Of a stretch of DNA of 64,000 bases, positions 1 to 12,159 are shown piece after piece. The notes beneath the pieces are model-generated. The model did not search any database, was not told where the DNA came from, and saw only the letters and a program-made list of their open reading frames with translations. Each line of letters begins with the position of its first letter. Position 1 is the first letter of the stretch. The stretch covers positions 124,001-188,000 of the forward strand of contig BCHX01000004.1 in assembly GCA_001599755.1 (NCBI GenBank), given 5' to 3'. The stretch comes from Gliomastix tumulicola. Taxonomy: Eukaryota > Ascomycota > Sordariomycetes > Hypocreales > Bionectriaceae. Position numbers and translations under genes: made by a program.

Positions 1-103
1 AAAATTGGATTAATTATGTCCAGTCTGTCTATCTTTATATCCTTGCCCTTATGTACTCTATTACTACACCGACGCCAATCATACAGTGTAAGCGTAGGTC
101 ACC

Positions 104-1044
104 TTAGGTCGAGACGTAGGCGGCGACATAGGCAACCTCCATCATGCTGCCAGTGCCATCGCGGGTGTTTGCGTTCGGGGGGCCAGGCTATGAATCAGTA
201 TTGTCAGCTTTCCATCTCCAGTCAAAGATCAAGTCGAACCACAGAAGAAGGGGGTACTCACCCAGTTGCCACCAACGGCGACATTGAGAATGACATAGAA
301 GGGCTTGTGCGCCAGCGACGACCAGATACCCGAGTTGTTGATGGTCGAGCCCAAGATCTGGTGGTACTGCTTGCCGTCGACGAACCAGGTGATCTTCTGC
401 TGCTTCCAGTCGGTGGGACGGCGGTCGACCTCGATGCGCCACACGTGGTACTTGTCGTCCGCGAGAGGCGTCGTCTTGACGAGTCCCTCAGGCTCCCTGC
501 AGGCGCCGCCCGGGTACACGTCGCAGTGGGCAACGCCGTGCGACTGGCTCTGCCCGTTGATGTTCTCGAACAGATCGAGCTCGCCGCAGGCCGGCCACGC
601 GGCGGTGCCCTTGCGGAAGCTGTCGCCGTTGAGCCAGAAGGCGTACCACATGCCCTGCTTGTTGGCGGCCGGGTTGTTGGCGACGCGGAGCTGCGACTCG
701 ATGCGCGTCACCTTGCCGTTCTCGGGCGTGAAGGTCGACAGGCTCTCGATGCGGCCCGACGTCCAGCCCCGCGTGGCCGTGCTGTCCTTGCGCGGGATGA
801 TCTGCAGCGTCTCCGAGCCCGAGAAGCGGAGGTTGTTCTTGTGCCAGCGGTAGCTCTGCAGCTCGTTGTTGTCGTTCTTGTCGCCCTCGGCGATGTTCCA
901 CATGTCCTTGTGCGGGAGCGTGTCGGCCGTGCCCTTGAAGGCCGCGGACCAGGTGCGCTTGTAGCCCGTGTACGCGGGGGGGTCTCGGGCGTCGGCCGTG
1001 GCCAGGAGCAGCACGACGGCCGCGAAGATCTTGCCGGGATACAT
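104..1044 (-). CDS. Secreted GH16-family endo-beta-glucanase-like hydrolase
   Basis: The model has two exons, 1044-262 and 187-104, giving 288 residues. The intron starts GTGAGT, ends CATAG and keeps phase 0. The ATG at 1044 is chosen because it opens a clear signal peptide (MYPGKIFAAVVLLLATADA); the in-frame codon upstream at 1119 would hide it. The GH16 catalytic signature ExDxxE is seen as ELDLFE at residues 155-160, so E155 is the likely nucleophile and E160 the acid/base. The second exon supplies the usual family end (GPPN, DG, then a final strand MEVAYVAAY). Family members cleave beta-1,3 or mixed-linkage beta-glucans outside the cell; the exact substrate cannot be read here. A TATA-like element lies near 1163-1170 on the minus strand, about 120 bp upstream of the ATG. 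Confidence 0.93.
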
Positions 1045-2410
1045 CTTGGTCGGTCGTAGCGAGAGGAGGAGGAGGGGGAGGGGACTGGTTTCGAGTCGGT
1101 GTAGGTCGATGTATACCAAGCAACATCCAGCGGAGAAAGGATATGATAGGGGCGGGAGGGTAGTTATAAAGACAGGAGCTCGCCCGTGCCCGTCTCCTTT
1201 TCAAGGAAGCGCCGGCCGTTCAAGGAGCAAAGCGCCGGCACATGGACCACGCCGAGAAGCTGTCACTGCTCGTATATGCAATTTGCAGGCCTCGCCGAGC
1301 TATTGGCCCATCCATCTCGTAACTGATCCCAGCACAGCGGGCGGTGGGCAAATGACAGCCATGCGTTCGCCCTCCGTTGGCAACCTGCAGACTCGCTAAG
1401 AATCCGCGGCGTCACGCTGAGCCGCCGGACTTCGCGCGCGCTGCCTGAACCTGAACTGGGGGGGGGCATGTGAATTCTTCACGGTTCGCTCCCAGGCCCC
1501 CTCCTGCTGAAAATGGCATCCGGAACACCTCCAGATGGAACCGCATATCGATTCTAGACCGGTTTAATCCCTGTGTAGGGTGGTGGAGCGGTGGCCTGTG
1601 GGCGAATCATCCCCCCCTGAACAGGCTGCAGACCCTGATCATCTCTCCCACCACGTCCGGACATAATGACTGGTTATCGGCCTATTTTCTGTTTCCGGGG
1701 AGCTCAGCCTCGATAGTTTCACTCTTTGGGAAATGAGTTCATGACAAATGTTCACGCGTCTCGGCTGGGATGTCTCCTGGGGGAGGCGACGACACGAGAG
1801 GACACACCCAGATGCGTTTTGTTTTGGTGGGACCGCATGGACGATGGATGGACGACTGGCCTGAGAAATGGAAGGTAGCATCGGCCATCCCCTCCCTCCA
1901 GTCAAGCGTTTCCTCCAAGAAGTGCCGTGGCTAAGCATTTGTGTGGATGGCGCCGTTGTTTTAGGCGCCGATGTGGCTGGCCAAGCTTCGTTCGTCTGGC
2001 TGGCAGAGCTCAGGGACTCAAAACGTGAAACGGGCATCGTGCTGTGGAGGTGGAACGACTGGAAATCCGGGCGAGGGTCCGGGAATAGAAGCCCCCTTTT
2101 ACAGGCGTCGGCCGCTTTGGGGCATGAGCTTAGCCGAGGAGGAGGAGGTGCGGGTATTCGGTCATATGTCACATGTGGTGGGTTATATCACGCATTGATT
2201 GGGATTGGGAATTGGGTGCGGTATGCATGTTTGTATTAATACGAGTTCCTCGCACTCGTATCGCCCTGAGAGGATGTTGAAGGAGCACCCTGAACCTCAG
2301 GACCCGAGCCCGATATCCGACCCCTGGCACATGACTGCGGCGGACGGGGGAGGGCCTGTTTGCTCACAAGGTGTGTGCCTTCAACATCCCATATCTCCTC
2401 AGCGAGTGCG
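1045..2410. other. Intergenic region between GH16 gene and kinesin gene
   Basis: This holds the upstream region of the GH16 gene and the 3' flank of the kinesin gene. There is a minus-strand TATA-like stretch near 1163-1170 and a run of nine G at 1458-1466. Several open frames of 60-180 codons occur on both strands, but none shows a recognisable domain, splice pattern or good start context, so no gene is called. Confidence 0.6.
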
Positions 2411-4494
2411 TCAAATCGCCAAGTGGTAGTAGCGGGTGGCACTGTCGTACACGAGAAGCATCTCGTCCTCCATCCACTCCACGTCAAGGACCACCTGGCG
2501 CCAGAGCTCGACCGTGAACGTGTCCGTCATGAGGCCCGGGACGACGATGGCACAGAGATACTGGCCCTTGTCAGTCGACGACGAGACGGCATCCGGCTGA
2601 TGCATGACCGACGCTGGGACGGCCTCCAGAGCAGACATGGGGCACATGATGACCGCCAGTCGGATTCCCTCTGGCATCTTGCCATTGAGAGCCTCCGGAC
2701 CCGTCCACTTGACCACCATTCCGGGCCTGATGCGCTCTCGGAAGGGAACCGCAGCGCTGCTCGGATCGGGATCCTTGCTGGACGATTCCTGGAAGCGGGA
2801 ATACACCTCGTCGGCACTCGCGAGCTCGTCGGATGGCTGATTGAGACCCGTCTTCATCTTCTGGGCGTCGACGTGCTTCTGCCAGAGCTTGGCTCGGAAG
2901 GCCCTCGCGTTCTCAGCGGGCACACCACCTGCGGTCTGGAGGCAGCGGGCTTCGAAGTCGGCAGGTGGCAGACGGAGCAGCTGGATGCCCGACTCGAAGG
3001 GTGCCAGGATGGCCGGATCGATGGCTGGGGTGCCCGACTGCACATGAATGGTATGTTAGCACACTTCTTAGCTGTCGACAATGATGCCTGCAGGCATAGG
3101 TGACTCACGTTGTTCTCGATCCACGCCCGGAGCTGAGCGTTGGACCATGTCATCGGGACCTCAGGGTCGTAGGCAGCCGCCTTGGCCTTGGGCACAAACA
3201 CGCGCAGCATCTCGGCGTATCTCATGGTGTTGCGGCTCGCGGCGATGTCGAGCAGACACGGGTTCACGCAGGCGACGACAACCGTCTTGCAGCTCGCGGT
3301 GCCGTGCGGGTTGAAGACGTGCTTGAGCACCTTTGTCAGGGTGCTCTGGCGGAAGGGGACGTGAGGCTTCTTCCTGCTGCCGCTGGCCACGATGGCATCG
3401 GCCTCGGCCTTGCCGCGGATGCAGTCCTTGAGCACGGAGAGACTGGTGTTGATCTCGCGCGTCTCCCGCATGCGCTCGGCGCCGTCCTTGGCTACGTCGC
3501 GGGCAGCCTCGGAGCCTGCGAGGTCGACGAGGTACAGCATTCCGTCTTCAGCGGCGGGATCGGCGGGATCCTGGATGCGCACGCGGCAGATGCCGTGGGA
3601 GCGGGACGACGCGTCGTTCTTGATGGTCTTCTCCGTCTTGCGGAACGACGCGGCCGTTTCGATGTAATCGAGGACATCGGACGCGTTGGTGACGTGATGC
3701 TCGAGAGCACCAGCGAGCTGGACGACACCGAAGCTGTCCTCGAGAACGGAGAATGCCTTGCGACTGTTCAGAAGATCTGTAATCGGGCGAGACGTGTCAG
3801 CAATCAAATCAATAAAGGTAAGGAAGGACCAAAGGCACGAAGGGGCGACTCACCATAGGCGGTATTTCCAGCAAGCTCGAAGATGGTGATGTAACAGTTC
3901 TTCGCACCCTCCAGCTCGCCGCTCATGAGCGTCTGCACGGCCATTCTCTCGAGGTGGCTGACGGTGTACGTCTTGCCAGAGCCCGTCTGGCCGTAGGCAA
4001 ACAGAGTGCCGACACCGCCGCTCCAGGCCCAGGAGACAAGAGGCTTGACGAAGGCATCGTAGAGGGCATCCGTCGAAGCATCGGGGCCAAAAGCCTGGTC
4101 GACCTGGAAGTTGGACGACTGCGACAAGATGTGGTTAGCATGCCTTGCAGGGGGGAGTGCTTCATGGGATCTCAGCTAGAGGGCGGCAACTCACCTGAAG
4201 AGTGGGCAGAATCGGCGGGCCACGGATGGGACGCTTCAACTCGTGGGCGTCCAAGACACCCGCTGCATTGGGACGGCAGAAGAAGCCTTGGGGGAAGCCG
4301 GAGTCCAGCTCCGCCTCGAGCAGAGGGCGAAGTTTGGCGATGACAGCGACATCGGCGTTGGCGCTCTGCTCATCGGGCTTGCTGACAGGAGCCTGCTTTC
4401 CAGTGGCAATGTCGAAACGGGCGATAAGGTCCTGGTAGCGTTTGGCGTGGAGGGGGATGTACTCCTCCATCGTCCGGGGCTCGGTGTTGGCCAT
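2411..4494 (-). CDS. Kinesin motor protein, kinesin-13-like, with C-terminal SAM-like region
   Basis: Four exons, 4494-4195, 4118-3854, 3776-3109 and 3037-2411, join in phase to give 619 residues. Motor-domain motifs are intact: P-loop GQTGSGKT at 143-150, switch I NDASSRSH at 242-249 and switch II DLAGSE at 273-278. The motor therefore should bind and hydrolyse ATP and act on microtubules. The layout, with about 100 residues before the motor core and LRPLLEAEL-type text, is closest to kinesin-13 (microtubule-depolymerising) proteins; this subfamily call is inference. After the motor, residues from about 395 (NAQLRAWIENN, then SGIQLLRLP) resemble a SAM domain. The last roughly 150 residues are unassigned. 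The start at 4494 (MANTEPRT) has no upstream in-frame alternative with better context. Confidence 0.9.
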
Positions 4495-5065
4495 GATGCT
4501 GGATCTGGGCTGCCTTGAGAGGAGGGATTGCGTGTTTGGTTGCGTGGACGCGTAGACTGATATCAGGGTAAGGCAAAGTAGCGCGGAGAAGCTTGTTGAA
4601 TGATAATGTCCTGACGTCCTGAGGTTGAAAAATTGGGCGATGAACTTGGTGTGCGGGTGCTTTTGAGAGGGAAGAAAGCGGCTGCCTCCAAGGCAACAAG
4701 ATTGCAGCTTGCCTGCCTGCCCTTCGCTCTGCTGCTGCCTAAGCGGTGAGGCAGCAGTGGCGTTAATTGTACGAGATGAAGACACGGGTAGCTGCAGTTT
4801 TTGAGGAGCTGTGCCGTCTTGTGTAACTGTGACGCGCGCATTCTGGAGAGCGGTGTGCTGTCCTGGGGCGTCGTTGCTGGGACGATAAGTCACACTGGCG
4901 ACGATCAACATGCAAGGGATGAGGCCGACAGTGCACTGAATTCTCGATTAGACCGCACTGAACGTGATCAAATTGGTAATTGTACGTAGGCAGCATCCAA
5001 ACATGATATGAAGTTCTATATGCACGATACAAGGTGTGAGTAAGGGCCAGATGAAGGAGCAGCTG
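4495..5065. promoter_or_regulatory. Upstream region of the kinesin gene
   Basis: About 570 bp between the kinesin start and the stop of the cysteine-rich membrane protein gene, which is transcribed toward it. No TATA box or other clear element was identified. The open frames here are extensions of the kinesin first exon frame or shadows. Confidence 0.5.
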
Positions 5066-6762
5066 TCATCTTGTGCCCCGGAAATGCTCCCTGGAGCCAC
5101 ATTTTGTCCCGCAGTCGTCACATATCCAGACGGTCATGCCCCTGGAGGGAATTGTGGAGGAGCACCTGTCACACACCAGCTCCCTCTCGCTGCTCCCTGC
5201 ATCATCGCTCTTCAGGTCCGTCTGCAGCCTCTGGACGCACGGCGGACACACAATGTCCTCTGGATTGGCTCCCCTGGGCGCGCAGTGGTTCGACTTGGTC
5301 GTGCACTCCTTCTTATGCTTCTTCTTGGCCTCCTGCTCCTCCTTGATGGGTCGCGTAGAGTAGTGTTGGTCATGGCAGCTGCCACACCACGGCTTACATC
5401 GCTGAATGTGGCTCCCTTCTCTGGGGACAAATGCCCAGCAGCCCTGTATCATGTTAGCCTTGATGCCCATGCAAATTTCCGTGCTTCACGTCTAGAATGC
5501 AGGATGGACGACTCACCGAGCAGATCTGCACATTGCAGAGGCCGCATTTCGACTTGATGGCACCGCTGCAGGTATATTTCCTAAGATAATTCACCTGCAA
5601 CCGCCGCGTGTGAGGATTAGCATCGAGGAGAGAGGTGCCGATCTCTTGTGAGTCGTTGGCCATCTCGGAGATATCCGTGAAGTGCATGCTCTTCGCAATG
5701 GGGATGAGGTGCTGGCAAAATGCTGGGGCCTCCTCGATATCATCCTTAGCGACCTCGTCCATCTTCGATTTTTCTTTCACTGAGCTGATAGTCGACGTGT
5801 CGCTGACCAGAGTGGCCCCATCGATGGTGTCTTCATCTGAAGTGTAGCCCCCCATCATCTCGACTTTCGATTCGTGGTTCGTCGTGCGTCTCGAGGCCAG
5901 CAGCTCCTTTGCCTTCAGGAACGGTCGCGGGATATCATGAGTAACGAATTTCTTTGCACGTCGTCCGAGCTTTCCAAGCGTGTTCAAGGTGAACACCATC
6001 AGATCAACCACACGGGACGGTATGTCGCATACGAAATCGAGGACTCGGTCGACGAAGCTGGGCTCGTAGCTGCGTCTGTAGCTCCTCCTGTCGCTGCAGG
6101 AGAGGAGCCCGATCAGCAGATTTAGGCAGCCGCACAGCCCATACAAGACACTGCAATGGTGTGAGTACTACCAGAACGGGAAGAAAACGAGGCGAGGAGG
6201 ACCAGGAAGAGGGCCAAAACATACATGATGGCAACGGCGCATGCCCAAATCCTCACCATAGCTTGGCACATGTCCGTGGCGGAGTAGTCTTTCCACAGTG
6301 CTTCCTCGTAGGCGTCGATGTAGAAGTTCTTCCCGTCGGTGTTGGTCCTCCAGACGCCGGCGTTATTGCAGGTGCCATACGTTCGTGGGACGATATTGGC
6401 AAGCCGATAGACGCCAAAGGATAGCAATCCCGCAATGAATATATCAGCAAGGCCGACAAAAAGAAGAATGTATCCCCAGCATAGCATGGAAGCAGCGAAG
6501 AGTATCATGTTGTACGCAAAGGCGATGCATCCCTGAACCTCCGTCAGCTCCCTCTCCTGACTTCATCGGGGGAAGGATAATGTTGACTCACACCGACCCC
6601 AAATATCCCCAGCGCATCAATGATGCTGTCGCTCTGCTTGACGGTATCATCGAGTTGCAAGCCTCTGGTCTTGCTCCATATTGCGATGCTCTCAAAGGCC
6701 ACCATCCCGAAAGGAATGTGGCAAGCAAACCTCACAAAGACCGAAGGCCATCCCGGCTCCAT
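5066..6762 (-). CDS. Four-pass membrane protein with cysteine-rich, probably zinc-binding C-terminus
   Basis: Four exons, 6762-6592, 6532-6225, 6150-5517 and 5443-5066, give 496 residues. The second intron (donor GTATGT at 6224, branch ACTCAC, acceptor GCAG at 6151) is needed to restore phase and to complete the fourth hydrophobic segment. The N-terminal half has about four hydrophobic segments with a loop containing CNNAGVW and DMC, resembling a MARVEL-type tetraspan layout (inference). A middle stretch is Ser/Asp-rich. From C362 onward there are repeated CxxC pairs (KCGLC, CGSC, CPPC, CDRC, CDDC), suggesting two or more zinc sites on the cytosolic tail. I do not recognise a named family. 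A membrane-tethered zinc-finger or RING-like role is possible, but no canonical RING spacing was confirmed. Confidence 0.8.
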
Positions 6763-9071
6763 TGTGACGTGCAGCTGCGAAGAGACGTCTGTCAGTCGCG
6801 GTAATAAAATCTAGAATAATGTATCGAAGATGCTTTGCACATAAAGGCGTGCGTGTAATCTCGCCACGCTTTTGTAGGTGACGGAGGACACTGTAACCGG
6901 GCGACAGTATCGCTGGAGCTGCTGGGCACGATCTTGGGTTATTATTGTGCTAATGTGCGTCAGGCGGACGCTCTGTGAGTCCGCCCAAGGCATTATGAAT
7001 CGGAATACGGGCTACGATGGGCTTTCAGCTGTAGAAAGAATGGAGTCGACGAATGAGCCCACGGATCTGCCCATCGTGGTGATGCTATCGTGGCTGTGCC
7101 TCTTAGTGGGCTGTGGCTGAGAGACAGCCTGACATCAACGCCGGAGAGCCTCAGTGGAGCGATTTTATTTGCCTTGTGACGGAATCAAGATCGCTATATC
7201 AATGGCCTGTACGCCTGGTCAATGGAAATGCCTAATGTCAATGCAAGGTGCTTTGCTAGCTCGTCGGTGTATGAGTTGTCTGATGTCCACCGACGCCCAG
7301 GGCTCACATAAAGGGACCGCAGGTTGGCTATTTGTATTTCTGTATCAATGAAAGATGAATTACATTCCGATGCAATATTCTTTTCACGGCTGAATAGAGC
7401 CATCTCTGCCCTCTCGGACCCCAAGCTCCAGCTGCTGATGGAGGGAACTGCAGCACTTCGGCCACCTTTATCCGTTAACTCTGGGCTGGGATTTACATCG
7501 CGTGATCCTTCTTAAAAGCCCACGCCAAGTGACCATTTGAGTTGTTTTTCGTTCCTTCCAGCTGGCTATCGTGAAAAACGGGTGTCTTGCCATAATACTG
7601 ATGCACAGCAGTGTAGACCGTCAAGATATAAGACACCCCTAAGTCGAATGCGCCGGCATATTTGATACAGCTCTTTTTGGTACTATACAGACATAAAGAG
7701 CGGAAGGGACACAAAGGCTCAGACATGCACCTCAAAAAGAGAGTGGTAGAGCCTCCCCGAGTGCTCGGCTTATCGGGGCCTTCGTGTTCTCCCTGGCGTT
7801 CTGCATTCCACGCCATCCATCGGCGATATCAATGGCACATGCCAGGTGCACAGAGCGCCACACTTCTTCAACAGGAGGCCCTTTGATAAGACCAACGCAG
7901 CTGCTATGTCTCTTGAAGCCTCGAGATGATACCCTGCCCGACCTTCCTCCATCTTATCCTGGCGTGAGGCAGTCCTGCACTCACTCCGCCGTTGAGTGTT
8001 TCTTTAGCCGCCTTCCCTCCGTCCGTGCCATCCAATGGCAGCACACTCCAAGTTCTCCCCTCACTTTCTGAGGAGCTCCGTGTGCTCAGCTCGGCCAACT
8101 CGGGCAGTTCAGCGAATCACACACATGTTGGATGTGCTTAGGAAGGTTGACCTATATTCAGGCAAATTCCTTCTTCCCCACCCCCAATCAAAGGACCTTT
8201 GATCAAATGATCTTCATCTTTTTTTCCCGCGGTATCAGCATAAAAAGGGGGATCCATGCAAGGATACCTCGTGCGTGGCGTGTCAATGTTGGGGCCAGGC
8301 GGCTTAATTGGGCGTGGCTAAAGTCGACGTCGCCCAAAACAGCACAGCAAGAAGCTGATCTTGTGCGTTTCCACATATAACCGTTAAATATTAATATCTC
8401 CTGCGTACAACTGCCGAGAGCTTAATCTCTCTCTCGACAACGGCGGAGTGGGAGGATGATGATGATGGAGGTTCGGAGGCCGAGAAAACACCACCATGTG
8501 AAGACTTGACGTTTAGATAGCCAAGGGAGAGAGACGGCCGTGTAGGTCCGAGTTTGACTATCATAATTGAGTGAATGTTGTCATGAAGCTTCGGCGCAAT
8601 CAGCCTGCCCCTTTCAAACAGGCCTCCTCACAGGCGTGATGGTGTGTCAAGCCAGACCGTTGCGCCAGACCCACGGAGCCCCGGCGCATCTACGGGCGTA
8701 TTGAGACTCCGAGAGCGTCCAACTATCACTGACCAGCTGTCGAGCAGAAGAGGCTATAGCCATTAGCCGGATTGATAATGCATCCAAACGGAGGCTCGAC
8801 GTCCATGGAGGCCGAATACGGTATATTTCTGGGCGATCATCTGAAGATGGTGTATGCCGACTGTGACAGCAGCGAGAAGGCGAGGAGAGAATGGGATAGG
8901 GGTGGTCAGGAGACGGAATGTATAAGACTCCCACTATGCTCGGCTCACGAAGAACATACAGCTCTGGTGCCCAGCAAGCTAGAGTTCTGGAAGCATTCGG
9001 GCCCAATAGCTCGCCTATAGACCTATTCATATCATAATTACGTTCTACGGCCACTAGAATAAACGCCCAAC
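6763..9071. other. 2.3-kb intergenic region, no gene supported
   Basis: Short open frames occur on both strands (for example 7493-7816 minus and 8647-9054 minus), but they lack domains, and the latter opens with GTG rather than ATG. A near-palindrome lies at 8187-8203 (ATCAAAGG, one base, CCTTTGAT). The right-hand end is the upstream region of the DUF1996 gene. Nothing else was identified. Confidence 0.55.
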
Positions 9072-10327
9072 ATGGCTCGACTCTTCGCCCTGGCCCTCGC
9101 TGCCATTGCAGGGCAGCTGGCCTCAGCCCAGTTCAACATGCTTCGTTTCCCCTGCTCCCAGCTTGTCGTTGAGCGGACTGACCCCCTCGTCTTCCCTGGC
9201 ATGACTTACACGCCCCACGTCCATCAGATTGTCGGCGGCGATTCCTTCCAGCCAGACATGGACCCCGGCACTCACGATCTGCCCGGCCAGTCGTCATGCA
9301 CCTCGTGCTCCTACACGCAGGACAAGTCCAACTACTGGACTGCTGCCATGTATTTCCAGCACGGCAATGGCAGCTACCACCGTGTTCGACAGGTCGGCAA
9401 CGGCGGGCCCCAAGGTTCCCTGAACCAGCTGGGCGGTATCACCATGTACTACATCCCCAGCGGAAGCGTTACTGCCTTTGCCCCCGGATTCCGCATGCTC
9501 ACGGGCGACGCTGTCAATGAGAACCCCGGCGCCGTCGATAAATCCAACATCTGCCACCGATGCTGGACTTCCCCTGACGAGGATGTGTTCGTCGGTGGTG
9601 CCCCTTGCACCGGCAGTGACACTGTCGACATCCCGGCCGACCCGAGCTGCAAGATGATCCGACAGACCATCATCTTCCCCGCGTAAGTGTGCTGGATATT
9701 GCAGCGCATGATCACTGGAACTTGCTTTCGCTAACTCTGCCTCTTCGATAGCTGCTGGGACGGCGTCAACCTCGACAGTCCTAACCACAAGAGCCATGTT
9801 GCCTACAGTCCTGGCGGAGGCGGTGCCAACGGTGGTGGTGCTTGTCCCTCTTCCCACCCCGTGAAGCTTCCGCAGATCATGTACGAGATCATGTGGAATG
9901 TCACCGAGTTTGCCGACCGAAGCCTCTGGCCTACCGACGGCCGTCGTCCTTTCGTCTTGGCGATGGGCCTTGGGTACGTTTAATACTCTTTGTCATATCT
10001 TCTGATCATAGGGGATTGTATACTGATGGGACTGGGACGAATATAGAGGCTCGGCTACCCATGGTGATTACGTCTTCGGCTGGGAAGGTGACTCTCTGCA
10101 GAGGGCCATGAACAGCGGCTGCAACTTGAACCAGGATTGCCCTGCTGCTGGGCTTACCGTCGCGCGGCCAGACGTGTACAACAACTGCAACGTCGGCCAG
10201 GCTGCACCAGAGCAGGTGGATGGCTGTGAGTAGCCCGATACACTTCCAAGAGAAGATTGCAATGGACTTTTACTGACCAAGATCTTCAGGGCTCGACTCG
10301 CTCCCCCTCGGGGGGGCACCTGCTTGA
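9072..10327 (+). CDS. Secreted DUF1996-family protein
   Basis: Exons 9072-9682, 9752-9973, 10047-10225 and 10290-10327 join in phase to give 349 residues. Residues 1-19 form a signal peptide (MARLFALALAAIAGQLASA). The DUF1996 hallmarks are visible: an early RTDPLVFPG, the HVHQIVGG segment, repeated Cys pairs and the late VDGW turn. The last intron is inferred: reading straight through would end at a TAG after VDGCE, while using GTGAGT at 10226 and CAG at 10289 restores VDGW and a short tail. The family's function is unknown; members are secreted and often carry WSC or other sugar-binding modules, not seen here. It sits next to a catabolic-type gene group, but nothing ties it to that group. 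Confidence 0.88.
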
Positions 10328-10589
10328 GGTCTCGACACGATATTGGACAGATTCTGATAGACATTTAGGCTGTGGGAGATGGGCGGGTATAGAAGGTACC
10401 TTGGTAGAGGGGAGAGTCCGTTTTGGAAATGCTCTCGGTGGTGTCCCCTTACTGGTTGTCATTGCAAATTATTTTGCAGCCAGCACATAGTAACTTTGTT
10501 TATATTCAAATATTTGAATTGGGTGAAGCATGAAAACAGCACATGATCTGATACGAAGAAACACTAATTCGCGGTAAATCTGGCCTCCT

Positions 10590-12159
10590 TCACAAGGCTT
10601 CTAGATCAAGTGGTCCATCTCTCCTCACGGTCTCCCACAACTGACCGAGGCTGCTCGACTCTCGCTTTAGGAACTGACCAACGCCCTTCTTTGCTACAAT
10701 GCCACCGCCGTCCCTGTCCCAGACGACCTTTCCTCTGAGAATCGTATATCGCGGCCAGTTCCGTACCTTCTGGCCCTCGAAGGGTGTGTAATCGACGTCG
10801 TGATGCAGCATGCTGTTCGTAACGAGGAACTCGCCCAGGGCACCCTCAGGATACCAGATGACCAAATCGGCGTCCGAGATACCGGGGATCATGGCGCCTT
10901 TTCTGGGGTACAATCCGTAGAGCTTGGCGGCGTTTGTGGACGTCACCTCGACAAACTTGGTCATGGCCAGCCTCTGGGCAGAGAAAGCCAGCGGTAAACG
11001 TGTCTCGATGCCCGGTAGGCCGTTGGGAATGTACCGGAAACGGCCGACAGGATGCTCCGGGGTGATGCAGGACTTCTTGCCCACGACGACGTCCTCGAAT
11101 CTGAACGGGCAGTGGTCGGAGCTGAGGACGGTGAATGTGCCGTTGTCAAGCCCGGTCCAGATGGCATTCTGATCTGCCTTTGTACGCGGCGGCGGGGAGC
11201 AGACGCACTTGGCACCCTCAAAGCCAGGCTTGTCCAGATCGTCCCGCGTGAGGAAGAGATACTGAGGGCACGTCTCAGCCAGGATTGGCTGGCCGGCAGA
11301 CTGGGCCTTACGGATCCTGCTGGCAGCGGAGGGATCGCTGATATGCACGAGGAGAATAGGCGTGTTTGCCACGAGCGACGACAGGGCGATGGCGCGGTTC
11401 GTGGCCTCGGCTTCCAGGACCGGCGGGCGGGAGTTGGAGTGGTACTTGGGAGCGAATTTGCCCTGGGCCTCGAGCTGATCAGTCAGCCAGTTGAGCACGT
11501 CGCCGTTCTCGGCGTGGACCATGGTCAGGATCTCGTGCTGCCTCGCCTCGAGGAGAACGCTGAGGATCTGGTCATCGCGGAGCTGCAAAGCCGTGTATGT
11601 CATGTAGATCTTGACCGATGAGACACCGTAGTCCTCCTTGAGCGTCTTGAACTCGGTCAGGACATCGGGGCTTGGATTCGAGAGGAGCAGATGGAAGCTG
11701 TAGTCCGTGTAGCAATTCCCAGTCGCCAGCTTGTGAGTATTCTCAATAGTGGCCACCAGTGAAGGCTCGTTCTTCTGCTGAGGCGCAAATGCGACGACGG
11801 TGGTATTGCCGCCTGCAACAGCAGAGCGGGTGCCAGTCTCCCAAGTATCGGCCGAGTGCCCGTTAGAGCCCTTGATGAAGATGGCCGGTTCTTCAAGATG
11901 GGCGTGGCAGTCTACACCTCCTGGCTGGGGGGCGAATCAGCTTCATTCATCGACAAGGACTGCGCACATGGGGACATACCATCACGTAGCCTCCCTGAGC
12001 ATCGATGATCCTGGTGGCATTGCTGTGCGCCAAGGACCCCGAAGGCGCCTGGAGGACGATTTTCTCATCCTTGATGGCGAGATCCCATTTTCCAACGTCA
12101 CTGGCAGTTACGCAGACGCCGTTGGTGATGACCAGATCGTACTGTGTTGTTGAACCCAT
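10590..12159 (-). CDS. Dihydropyrimidinase/hydantoinase-type cyclic amidohydrolase
   Basis: Two exons, 12159-11980 and 11924-10590, separated by a 55-bp intron, encode 504 residues. The metal centre of the family can be traced: HAH at 67-69, a lysine in SVKIYMTY at K165 (the position that is carbamylated in the family), H197 in MVHAENGD, H254 in LVHISD and D330 in SSDHCPF. Enzymes of this group open cyclic amide rings such as dihydropyrimidines, hydantoins or allantoin; the present sequence looks more like dihydropyrimidinase than allantoinase, but substrate is not certain. No signal peptide is present, so it should be cytosolic. It is divergent from the Zn2Cys6 gene starting at 12836 and close to a dioxygenase and an MFS transporter, suggesting a shared catabolic route. 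Confidence 0.93.

Noticed and set aside
16..1059. 347-codon plus-strand frame across the GH16 gene
   Set aside because: It is the antisense of the GH16 coding sequence; Arg/Val-rich composition is typical of a shadow frame.
6160..6172. Donor G|GTAGTA in the membrane-protein gene
   Set aside because: It would make an intron of only about 22 bp and the wrong phase; the GTATGT donor at 6224 fits better.
8647..9054. 135-codon minus-strand frame upstream of the DUF1996 gene
   Set aside because: It begins with GTG, has no domain and lies in a promoter region.
10226..10235. Read-through end of the DUF1996 gene at the TAG after VDGCE
   Set aside because: Splicing GTGAGT to CAG restores the family's VDGW; read-through is possible but less consistent.
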